Shown piece by piece: positions 7,061 to 13,093 of a DNA stretch of 13,093 nt. The stretch is from Bacteroidota bacterium. GTDB lineage: Bacteria; Bacteroidota; Bacteroidia; Bacteroidales; Porphyromonadaceae. Numbering within the stretch: position 1 is the first letter of the stretch; every line of letters begins with the position of its first letter. The stretch lies in the NCBI GenBank assembly GCA_023388555.1, contig JAEWGA010000027.1, positions 1-13,093 of the forward strand, written 5' to 3'. Both the position numbers and the translations under genes were made by a program. The notes under the pieces were generated by a model, which did no database searches, was not told where the DNA came from, and saw only the letters and a list, made by a program, of their open reading frames with translations.

Positions 7061-7074
7061 TTAAGCGTTTTGTA

Positions 7075-8253
7075 TTAGTAGGTGAAATTCCCCAAAGGGG
7101 TTTCCAAAATAAGTTCGTTTTGTGGGGCGTCTTCAACCCTCCCAACAACCATGGCATCTATGCCCAGTTGAGCCGATATAGCTATAACTTCGGGAGCCAC
7201 GTTGGCCGGCACATAAAACTCCATACGGTGCCCCATGTTAAATACTTTATAAAGCTCCTTGGCTGGAGTCTGTCCTTCGGAGGCGATAGTTTGGAATAGG
7301 GGGGGAATATCAAACCAGTTGTCTTTAATAATCCGTTTGTTTTGTACAAAATGCAACACCTTTGTTTGGGCTCCTCCTGTGCAGTGAACCATGCCGTGAA
7401 TATGTGGCCTTAGGTTACGTAGTACTTCTGCTATAACAGGGGCGTAGGTTCTGGTTGGGGAGAGTACCAATTTCCCGTAGTCGATGCCGAGGCCTGGAAC
7501 AGGCTCTGTGAGCCGATGCTTACCGCTGTAAATAAGTGCTTGGGGAACTCCTTTGTCGTACGACTCTGGGTATTTCTCCTTCAGGTATTCTCCAAATATA
7601 TCGTGCCTTGCAGAGGTAAGTCCATTGCTACCCATACCGCCGTTATAGCTGTTTTCGTAGGTAGCTTTTCCATAGGAACATAGCCCAACAATAAGGTCGC
7701 CGTGCTGTATGTTTTCGTTGTTAATTACTTTACTCCGTTGCATACGGCAGGTAACGGTGCTATCCACAATTATTGTTTGTACCAAATCTCCCACATCGGC
7801 GGTTTCACCACCTGTGGAATAAATGCCCACGCCAAGTTTCCGCATCTGTTCTAAAAACTCCTCGGTTCCTTCTATAATGGTAGCAATAATCTCTCCAGGC
7901 ACGAGGCGTTTGTTTCGTCCTATGGTCGACGACATTAGTATACCTTCCGTAGCGCCAACGCACAAAAGGTCGTCGGTATTCATTACAATAGCATCTTGCG
8001 CAATGCCTTTCCATACGGATAGGTCTCCTGTTTCCTTCCAGTAAATGTAGGCAAGGCTACTTTTGGTGCCGGCGCCATCGGCGTGCATAATATTGCAGTA
8101 GGCATCATCGTTACCTAAGTAGTCGGGCAAAATTTTGCAAAAAGCTTTTGGGAACAGCCCTTTATCAACGTTTTTTATGGCTTTGTGAACGTCTTCCTTA
8201 TCGGCAGAAACGCCACGTAACTGGTAGGCTTCGGACGCTGGGTTAAATGTCAT
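7075..8253 (-). CDS. purM: Phosphoribosylformylglycinamidine cyclo-ligase (AIR synthase)
   Basis: A 392-residue cytosolic enzyme that turns FGAM plus ATP into aminoimidazole ribotide in purine synthesis. HADGAGTKSS at about 57-66 is the ATP-binding signature (usually DGVGTK). DAIVMNTDDLLCVGA at about 87-101 and STGGETADVGD at about 146-156 are core PurM motifs, and GLTSARHDI at about 211-219 belongs to the C-terminal domain. NMGHRMEFYV at about 339-348 matches the usual NMGIGM region. It is longer than the roughly 345-residue E. coli enzyme; the long form is, from memory, normal in Bacteroidetes. It heads the purM-prfA unit behind its own promoter. Confidence 0.93.
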   Translation of the reverse strand: MTFNPASEAYQLRGVSADKEDVHKAIKNVDKGLFPKAFCKILPDYLGNDDAYCNIMHADGAGTKSSLAYIYWKETGDLSVWKGIAQDAIVMNTDDLLCVGATEGILMSSTIGRNKRLVPGEIIATIIEGTEEFLEQMRKLGVGIYSTGGETADVGDLVQTIIVDSTVTCRMQRSKVINNENIQHGDLIVGLCSYGKATYENSYNGGMGSNGLTSARHDIFGEYLKEKYPESYDKGVPQALIYSGKHRLTEPVPGLGIDYGKLVLSPTRTYAPVIAEVLRNLRPHIHGMVHCTGGAQTKVLHFVQNKRIIKDNWFDIPPLFQTIASEGQTPAKELYKVFNMGHRMEFYVPANVAPEVIAISAQLGIDAMVVGRVEDAPQNELILETPLGNFTY

Positions 8254-8326
8254 GATGTAAAAACTTGCAATAGGGGCGGAAGTGGGAGAACCTTACTTCG
8301 GCCCGGGAGGTGATATCTACGAGGAA

Positions 8327-8334
8327 CAAATATA
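8327..8334 (-). promoter_or_regulatory. Promoter -7 element of purM
   Basis: TATATTTG on the minus strand fits TAnnTTTG exactly and lies about 74 bases before the purM ATG, in the 110-base gap after the dipeptidase gene. No good -33 TTG is visible. The gap shows no terminator hairpin, so some readthrough from rho into purM-prfA is possible. Confidence 0.55.
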
Positions 8335-8363
8335 CTTATAACTGTTCACACGAGGAGCGGGGG

Positions 8364-9080
8364 TTAAAAGTTGAGGAGTGGGTATTTTTTTCGTACAACA
8401 CTCATTGGCTCGGGTTCTTCATAATGCCACCACTCACGGCGGTAAGGCACCAGCCCTACTTTTCGCATTACCGTGTAAAGCATTTGGCGGTTACGTTTTG
8501 CTTGGGGGGTTATTTTCTTTTGCCGTACCAGCTCTGCTTCGTTTCCTACATGCGAAACGGGGCCGAACACATCGAAGCCACTTCCCATATCCAAGGCTTG
8601 TTGTGTGCTATCGTTCCAAATGGAAAGGTCTACGGCTACGCCATAATTATGCCGGCCACCACGTTTTGGCGAGGCCACGTATACTTTATTAGGTGTTCCT
8701 TGCACCTGTTGGTACATGGTCCGTTGGGCGCTTAGGGGGCGTGCTGCATCGTAAATAATAAGGCGGTAGGCTGCCGAGTAGTGCTTTTGCAGGTATTGCT
8801 GTGCCTGCTGGAGTTTTCGGGCCATATGGGGCTGAAGGTAGGCATCGGCAAGCCCTTGGTACATATTAACCCCTACAAAGTTATCGGTGGAGTTGTATTT
8901 TAAGTCCACCCGTATTGTAGGCACAATATCTTGTACCCGCACCAGCCCCAAGGCCTTCATCTTTTCCGCCATGTCCTGTGCTGTTAGGGGGAGGGTAACG
9001 GCCAGACTTAAACATAAAAGACGCACCCAAGAGCAAAACCTTAGGAGCGCCTTTTGTATGTGTATATAATGAGGTGCCAC
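8364..9080 (-). CDS. ddpX: VanX-type D-Ala-D-Ala dipeptidase (M15D), exported
   Basis: A 238-residue zinc dipeptidase likely to cleave free D-Ala-D-Ala, probably to recycle wall dipeptide for energy or synthesis. Residues 11-34 form a signal peptide (hydrophobic LLCLSLAVTLPL, cut near LTA), so it acts in the periplasm. Active-site residues match VanX: Arg114 in DAARP, zinc ligands His144 and Asp151 in HNYGVAVD, catalytic Glu216 and zinc ligand His219 in EWWHYE. The start is GTG at 9080: the rho stop lies two codons upstream in the same frame, and the next Met comes only after the signal peptide. Only 3 bases separate it from rho, so they share a transcript. No vanH or vanA ligase is nearby, so this is not a glycopeptide-resistance gene. 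The symbol is by analogy. Confidence 0.85.
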   Translation of the reverse strand: MAPHYIHIQKALLRFCSWVRLLCLSLAVTLPLTAQDMAEKMKALGLVRVQDIVPTIRVDLKYNSTDNFVGVNMYQGLADAYLQPHMARKLQQAQQYLQKHYSAAYRLIIYDAARPLSAQRTMYQQVQGTPNKVYVASPKRGGRHNYGVAVDLSIWNDSTQQALDMGSGFDVFGPVSHVGNEAELVRQKKITPQAKRNRQMLYTVMRKVGLVPYRREWWHYEEPEPMSVVRKKYPLLNF

Positions 9081-9083
9081 GTG

Positions 9084-11051
9084 TTAGTCGTTCATCGAAG
9101 CCAAGAACTCTATGTTGTCAACGGTGTGCTCCATGCGTTTCTTTATCTCCTCCATGGCTTCTAAGGAGTTCATGTCGGCCATCATTTTTCTAAGAATCCA
9201 CATTCGGTTCAGCGTTGTATTGTCTTGCAGCAAGTCGTCCCTACGTGTACTGGATGCCATAATATCCACGGCGGGGTAAATTCGCTTGTTGGCTAACCTG
9301 CGGTCCAGCTGGAGTTCCATGTTACCAGTTCCTTTAAACTCTTCAAAAATAACCTCGTCCATTTTACTTCCGGTTTCGGTAAGGGCTGTTGCTAAAATGG
9401 TGAGGCTACCTCCGTTTTCTATATTACGTGCAGCCCCAAAGAAGCGTTTAGGTTTTTGTAGAGCATTGGCGTCCACACCTCCGGAAAGCACTTTCCCCGA
9501 GGCTGGCTGTACGGTATTATAGGCCCGGGCGAGGCGAGTAATGGAGTCCAATAATATAACTACATCGTGTCCGCATTCCACCAAACGTTTAGCTTTGTTC
9601 AGTACAATGTTGGCAATTTTTACGTGCGACTCTGCCGGCTCGTCGAACGTAGAGGCTATTACCTCGGCATTCACGCTCCGCGCCATATCGGTAACCTCCT
9701 CGGGGCGTTCGTCTATTAGTAAAATAATCATATACACCTCGGGGTGGTTGTGGGCTATGGCATTGGCAATATCCTTAAGTAGCATTGTTTTCCCCGTTTT
9801 GGGCTGAGCTACAATAAGTCCACGTTGCCCTTTCCCGATAGGCGAAAAAAGGTCCACTATACGCACTCCCACTTTGTCGTACACTTTCGAGGCCGATGGT
9901 GCTTCCAACTTAAACTTCTCGGTGGGGAACAGGGGCGTTAGGTGGTCAAAAGGTACCCTGTCCCGAATTAGTGCGGGGTCGTACCCATTAAGTTTAAGGA
10001 GCTTTTGCATGGTGAAGTACTTTTCCCGCTCCTGAGGGGGGCGCACAACTACTTCAAGCACATCGCCAGGGCGTAACCCTAAATTTTTTATTTGAGCTTG
10101 GGTAACCAAAACATCATCGGGCGAAGCTAAATAATTATAGTCGCCGGACCGCACAAAGCCGCATCCGTCGGGCATTATCTCTAAAACACCTACGTGGGTA
10201 AGAGCATCGCCAAAGTCGAACCGTGGTTCACGAACCACTTCGGGGCTATGGGGCTTACCCTTACCTTGCTGCATGGCGTTGTTTTTGTTCCCGTTGTTCT
10301 TCTTGCCGGTTTTGTTGGCTTTGTTGTTTTTCCCTTCGGCTTTTGTGGGTTGGGTGGGCGTAATGATGCTCATCATTTCATCCAGTACGGACGACCGCCC
10401 GGCATTCTTATTAACAAATATAACAGGCTTTCCCTCCTCCTTCTTTACTGTAACCGAAGGCTCTTTCCCCTGGGATGCACCTGCTTCGGGTTCTCCTGTA
10501 GCCTCGCTTTGTGTGGCAGGCTTTTCTGCTTGGGGGGCTGTCTCCTTGGGGGTTACCTCGTTTTGGGGTTGGGCTTTGGGTTCTTCTTTTACTGGTACCT
10601 CGTTGGTATTAGGCGAGCTTGGCGCTGGCTCATTTGTTTTACTGTTGCCCTTAGGAGGGGTTGGCTCTTCTTTTGCCGGTGTAGCTGGCTCCATTGTTTC
10701 CTGCTCCTGCACGGTTTTTGTTTTGCTGCTTCGTTTGGCCTGTTTGGGGGCTGTTGCAGCCTCTTTTGTTGCCTTCTTCTCTTCCTCGTCAGCTGGAGTA
10801 GTAGGGGCTTCGGCAGGGCTCTCCTTCGTTACCGTTTTCTTTTTACGTTCTGCTTTACGCGCACTTGGTTTGCTGGCCCGCTTGGGTTGCATTTGTGCGG
10901 CTAACTGAATTGCTTGTTCATCTAAAATCCGATACACTAAGGAGCGTTGGTCCAGTTTATCGGCACCGTCTATTTGTAGTTCTTTGCCTACTTTACGCAA
11001 CTCCTCTTCGGACATTGAATTGAGTTCAAATATTGTGAAACTCTGAGCCAT
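9084..11051 (-). CDS. rho: Transcription termination factor Rho with large disordered insert
   Basis: A 655-residue hexameric RNA helicase that ends untranslated transcripts. ATG at 11051 is chosen over a GTG 27 codons upstream because the family begins just before FTIFELNSMSEEEL. Residues about 5-48 are the Rho N-terminal helical domain. Residues about 55-278 are a low-complexity stretch rich in Pro, Glu, Ala, Thr and Lys, with RSSVLDEMMSII at about 219-230 and an Asn/Lys-rich block at about 240-265. The cold-shock RNA-binding domain follows (HVGVLEIMPDGCGFVR, about 286-301). The ATPase has Walker A AQPKTGKT (415-422), Walker B VVILLDS (497-503) and Q-loop GGVDANALQKPKRFF (524-538). E. coli Rho has 419 residues, so the excess is almost all insert. 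A leader of about 200 nt precedes it. Confidence 0.96.
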   Translation of the reverse strand: MAQSFTIFELNSMSEEELRKVGKELQIDGADKLDQRSLVYRILDEQAIQLAAQMQPKRASKPSARKAERKKKTVTKESPAEAPTTPADEEEKKATKEAATAPKQAKRSSKTKTVQEQETMEPATPAKEEPTPPKGNSKTNEPAPSSPNTNEVPVKEEPKAQPQNEVTPKETAPQAEKPATQSEATGEPEAGASQGKEPSVTVKKEEGKPVIFVNKNAGRSSVLDEMMSIITPTQPTKAEGKNNKANKTGKKNNGNKNNAMQQGKGKPHSPEVVREPRFDFGDALTHVGVLEIMPDGCGFVRSGDYNYLASPDDVLVTQAQIKNLGLRPGDVLEVVVRPPQEREKYFTMQKLLKLNGYDPALIRDRVPFDHLTPLFPTEKFKLEAPSASKVYDKVGVRIVDLFSPIGKGQRGLIVAQPKTGKTMLLKDIANAIAHNHPEVYMIILLIDERPEEVTDMARSVNAEVIASTFDEPAESHVKIANIVLNKAKRLVECGHDVVILLDSITRLARAYNTVQPASGKVLSGGVDANALQKPKRFFGAARNIENGGSLTILATALTETGSKMDEVIFEEFKGTGNMELQLDRRLANKRIYPAVDIMASSTRRDDLLQDNTTLNRMWILRKMMADMNSLEAMEEIKKRMEHTVDNIEFLASMND

Positions 11052-11111
11052 ATTTATATGGGATATTTGGTTATCGGGTATTACTATACTTTGTAATAGT
11101 GGTTTTAAGGG

Positions 11112-11138
11112 TGTTAGGGGTACAAAAAACACCTAACA
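11112..11138 (-). other. Hairpin in the rho leader
   Basis: Nine-base arms at 11112-11120 and 11130-11138 pair with one mismatch (TGTTAGGTG with CCCCTAACA on the minus strand) around a T-rich loop. It lies about 60-90 bases before the rho ATG. A second inverted repeat, AGAGTAT at 11183-11189 with ATACTCT at 11242-11248, sits nearer the presumed 5' end. Neither has a U tail, so they are not intrinsic terminators. They could shape a Rho-responsive leader; E. coli rho is known to regulate itself through its leader. Confidence 0.35.
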
Positions 11139-11258
11139 TATAAGGCGACCAGCAAAGTGTATCACCTTGTAGCTAAAAGAGTAGAGTATGTTATTGGTTT
11201 GGATTTTGGAACGAAGAAAAGGGAAGGCTTGGCGCAACCCTATACTCTTCTGCCGCTT

Positions 11259-11266
11259 CAAAGGTA
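11259..11266 (-). promoter_or_regulatory. Promoter -7 element of rho
   Basis: TACCTTTG on the minus strand fits TAnnTTTG. Transcription from here would give a leader of about 200 bases before the rho ATG at 11051. No convincing TTG lies at the -33 distance. It is divergent from the tRNA promoter about 120 bases away. Confidence 0.5.
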
Positions 11267-11360
11267 CAAATATTTATTATTCTGTTATGCGTTGTATCTT
11301 GGAAAGAAGGCGTAAAGGCTTTTTTTTCTTCCCCTTTTAGTGCTGTTTGGTCAAAAGGTA

Positions 11361-11391
11361 TTGTGCAAAAAAAAAAAAAGTCCTATCTTTG
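11361..11391 (+). promoter_or_regulatory. Promoter of the tRNA-Asn pair
   Basis: TTG at 11361-11363, a 20-base spacer, then TATCTTTG at 11384-11391 is a complete Bacteroidetes promoter (-33 TTG, -7 TAnnTTTG). The spacer is mostly a run of 13 A (11367-11379). Transcription should start near 11398, about 50 bases before the first tRNA. It is the best promoter in the window. Confidence 0.82.
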
Positions 11392-11402
11392 CAAAACAAA
11401 AT

Positions 11403-11439
11403 CGGACGCTATGGCGAGTGCGCCTACCTTATATGTCCG
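11403..11439 (+). other. Hairpin in tRNA precursor leader
   Basis: CGGAC at 11403-11407 pairs with GTCCG at 11435-11439, and GGCG at 11413-11416 pairs with CGCC at 11421-11424. This folds almost the whole 5' leader of the tRNA transcript, ending 10 bases before the first tRNA. It may protect or present the precursor to RNase P; the role is inferred. Confidence 0.45.
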
Positions 11440-11449
11440 CTAAAAGTAT

Positions 11450-11523
11450 TCTTCCTTAGCTCAGTTGGTTAGAGCATCTGACTGTTAATCAGAGGGTCCT
11501 TGGTTCAAGTCCAAGAGGAAGAG
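11450..11523 (+). tRNA. tRNA-Asn (GTT), copy 1
   Basis: 74 bases with a full cloverleaf. Acceptor stem TCTTCCT pairs with AGGAAGA, with G as discriminator. The D arm is GCTC/GAGC, the anticodon stem TCTGA/TCAGA with loop CTGTTAA (anticodon GTT), and the T arm CTTGG/CCAAG with loop TTCAAGT. CCA is not encoded and must be added after transcription. It is first of two identical copies on one transcript. Confidence 0.97.
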
Positions 11524-11551
11524 CTATTCATAAGATTATACGTGTTTTTAT

Positions 11552-11625
11552 TCTTCCTTAGCTCAGTTGGTTAGAGCATCTGACTGTTAATCAGAGGGTC
11601 CTTGGTTCAAGTCCAAGAGGAAGAG
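11552..11625 (+). tRNA. tRNA-Asn (GTT), copy 2
   Basis: Identical over all 74 bases to the copy at 11450-11523, at a period of 102 bases, with an AT-rich 28-base spacer between them. The identity runs a few bases past both ends (TAT before, CT after), as expected of a tandem duplication. A terminator follows 8 bases later. CCA is not encoded. Confidence 0.97.
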
Positions 11626-11633
11626 CTGTTGTT

Positions 11634-11664
11634 AGCCCCGCAAGTTGCTTGTGGGGCTTTTTTT
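11634..11664 (+). terminator. Terminator of the tRNA-Asn unit
   Basis: AGCCCCGCAAG at 11634-11644 pairs with CTTGTGGGGCT at 11648-11658 (one G-T wobble) around a TTG loop, and seven T follow at 11658-11664. It closes the tRNA unit before folC. Confidence 0.9.
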
Positions 11665-11741
11665 GTTCCTGTACTACCTGGGTGCTTTGCCTCGGCTCGT
11701 TGTAAAGCATTCGGCCCAAGTAGTTTAGCCATTTAGTTTAT

Positions 11742-13064
11742 ATGACTTATCCCGAAACTCTTCACTTCTTATACAACGAGCTCCCCATGTTTGAAAAACA
11801 GGGCGCATTGGGATATAAACCCGGACTGGAACGTGTGCACACCTTACTGGACTGTTGTGGTAACCCTCACCTAAAACTTAAGTGCATACATGTGGCTGGC
11901 ACCAATGGTAAAGGCTCTACTTCCCATATGCTTGCCTCCATTTTACAAACGGCAGGGTACAAGGTGGGGCTTTTTACATCGCCGCACTTAGTGGACTTTA
12001 GGGAGCGTATCCGAGTGAACGGGAGTATGGTGCCAAAGGAGGTTGTAGCCTCTTTTGTTACAAACCTATTAGCGCAGCTACCAAAGGAGTTGTCCCCCTC
12101 GTTTTTCGAGTACACCACTGCTATGGCTTTTAGTTACTTTGCCCAACAAGAAGTGGACTTTGCCGTTATTGAAGTTGGCATGGGGGGACGTTTGGATAGC
12201 ACTAACGTTATTACCCCAATGGTGAGTGTTATTACCAATATAAGTATCGACCATGCACAGTACTTAGGTAACACCCTGCACGCCATAGCAAACGAAAAGG
12301 CTGGTATTATTAAGCCTAACACACCAGTGGTATTAGGGCGTAGTAAAGAAAAAGAGGTGGTAAGTGTTATGCGTGAAAAGGCCGAAGAGAATAATGCCGA
12401 GTTAATTTTGGCCGATAACCAGGGAGAAATAACCAACCACACTGCATCGGCTAACGGAGGCTGGCTACTGCAAACCCTGCATTGGGGGGAATTATACCAG
12501 CCTCTTGGTGGCGAATTCCAGCTGGAAAATACCGCCACGGTATTGGCCGTTTGTAGGGTTTTGCAACAACAAGGAATAGCCCTAACCCCCTCCCAAATTG
12601 CTTTAGGCCTAAAAAATATTGCCCAAACAGGTCTACATGGCCGCTGGGAACTGCTCCGCAAAAAAAGCCCCACCATAGTGGCGGATACAGGCCATAACCC
12701 TGGTGCTTGGATTTACTTAGGGAAACGCCTCGAAGAGCTATGCCCAAACGGACTTGTAGCAGTGTTGGGCTTTGCTCAGGATAAAGATATTTCCAATGTA
12801 TTACAATACTTACCTAAAAACGCCCATTATATTATGACGCAGGCCGCTTCGCCACGTGCTATCCCAGCCCACAGTTTGGCTCAAATGGCTTGGGAGAAAG
12901 GCTTGGAAGCGGTTGCCGAACCTGCCCCTCAAAAGGCTTTACTATTGGCACTTACAGTGGCTAAAAAGGAACTTGCCGCTACGGTGTTTATTGGCGGAAG
13001 TAACTACTTGCTTGGCGACTTGCTGTCCTGCTACACCATTGAGGAATTATCCCAACTATCCTAA
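11742..13064 (+). CDS. folC: Folylpolyglutamate synthase / dihydrofolate synthase
   Basis: A 440-residue cytosolic Mur-ligase-family enzyme that adds glutamate to dihydropteroate or folates using ATP. The P-loop is GTNGKGS at 53-59. FTSPHLVDFRERI at about 78-90 is the family substrate loop, VIEVGMGGRLDSTN at about 142-155 is a hallmark, and ITNISIDHAQYLG at about 164-176 carries His171. EKAGIIK at 185-191 holds the Lys (186) that is carbamylated in the family. GRWE (300-303) and DTGHNP (315-320, usually DGAHNP) mark the C-terminal domain. Length is normal. The start ATG has no Shine-Dalgarno. It stands alone behind the tRNA terminator. Its promoter is not evident in the 77-base gap, where GTGCTTTG is only a poor -7 match. 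Whether it has both activities or one cannot be told from sequence alone. Confidence 0.96.
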   Translation: MTYPETLHFLYNELPMFEKQGALGYKPGLERVHTLLDCCGNPHLKLKCIHVAGTNGKGSTSHMLASILQTAGYKVGLFTSPHLVDFRERIRVNGSMVPKEVVASFVTNLLAQLPKELSPSFFEYTTAMAFSYFAQQEVDFAVIEVGMGGRLDSTNVITPMVSVITNISIDHAQYLGNTLHAIANEKAGIIKPNTPVVLGRSKEKEVVSVMREKAEENNAELILADNQGEITNHTASANGGWLLQTLHWGELYQPLGGEFQLENTATVLAVCRVLQQQGIALTPSQIALGLKNIAQTGLHGRWELLRKKSPTIVADTGHNPGAWIYLGKRLEELCPNGLVAVLGFAQDKDISNVLQYLPKNAHYIMTQAASPRAIPAHSLAQMAWEKGLEAVAEPAPQKALLLALTVAKKELAATVFIGGSNYLLGDLLSCYTIEELSQLS

Positions 13065-13093
13065 CCTAACTATATAGTTTTACCCAGCCCCTG

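Noticed and set aside
6333..7064. 243-codon plus-strand ORF (and another at 6281-6751)
   Set aside because: They lie wholly opposite prfA, which has all RF1 motifs; the translations are Ser/Pro-rich and resemble nothing. They are antisense shadows.
8364..9080. VanX-like gene as evidence of vancomycin resistance
   Set aside because: The protein is a VanX-type dipeptidase with a signal peptide, beside rho. There is no vanH, vanA or vanRS nearby, and exported dipeptidases of this family are common in Bacteroidetes.
10194..10908. Two long plus-strand ORFs with hydrophobic, membrane-like translations
   Set aside because: They are the complement of the Rho disordered insert. Lys/Glu/Pro/Ala-rich codons read backwards give Phe/Leu/Gly/Ser-rich sequence, so the membrane look is an artefact.
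11052..11132. 27-codon extension of Rho from a GTG codon
   Set aside because: The extension is unlike Rho N-termini and runs through the leader hairpin; the ATG at 11051 fits the family start.
11634..11741. Mobile element or integration site at the tRNA-Asn genes
   Set aside because: tRNA 3' ends are common integration sites, but no integrase, no displaced tRNA fragment and no att-like repeat is present; the second tRNA copy is complete and followed by its own terminator and folC.

Overview
The window looks like chromosomal housekeeping DNA from a Bacteroidales bacterium, probably Porphyromonas or a close relative. Three things point there. The 688-residue S9 peptidase closely resembles P. 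gingivalis dipeptidyl peptidase 5 as I remember it. A type IX secretion gene (porV) sits next to ispF, as in P. gingivalis. The recognisable promoters carry the Bacteroidetes -7 element TAnnTTTG, and most starts lack a Shine-Dalgarno. No phage, transposon, CRISPR array or resistance cassette is visible.

Layout. (1) 1-118: the 3' end of a 5S rRNA gene and its terminator, closing a plus-strand rRNA operon. (2) 119-658: a gene-free stretch between convergent units, with a short imperfect repeat and an orphan -7-like box. (3) 659-5784, minus strand: a tightly packed five-gene unit read rex, a FAH-fold protein that seems to have lost its metal ligands, porV, ispF, dpp5. It has a promoter and a candidate Rex operator in front and a bidirectional terminator behind. 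(4) 5785-5971: a spacer holding a perfect 10-bp stem hairpin and an 11-codon basic ORF on the plus strand. (5) 5972-8334, minus strand: purM and prfA with their own promoter. (6) 8364-11266, minus strand: rho (with a very large disordered insertion) and a VanX-type D-Ala-D-Ala dipeptidase gene 3 bases behind it, with a leader of about 200 nt before rho. (7) 11361-11664, plus strand: a compact transcription unit with two identical tRNA-Asn(GTT) genes, complete from promoter to terminator. (8) 11742-13064, plus strand: folC.

How the genes fit together. The rex unit would put an NADH/NAD+ sensor, an outer-membrane type IX secretion component, an isoprenoid enzyme and a periplasmic peptide-processing enzyme on one transcript. 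That would make sense in an amino-acid-fermenting anaerobe that must match peptide uptake and secretion to redox state; this is inference. The other units are translation and transcription termination (prfA, rho), purine and folate synthesis (purM, folC), wall dipeptide turnover and Asn decoding.

I did not find a clearly new system. The best leads are the degenerate FAH-like protein between rex and porV, the candidate Rex operator, the Rho disordered region, and an A13 run that fills most of the spacer of the tRNA promoter.
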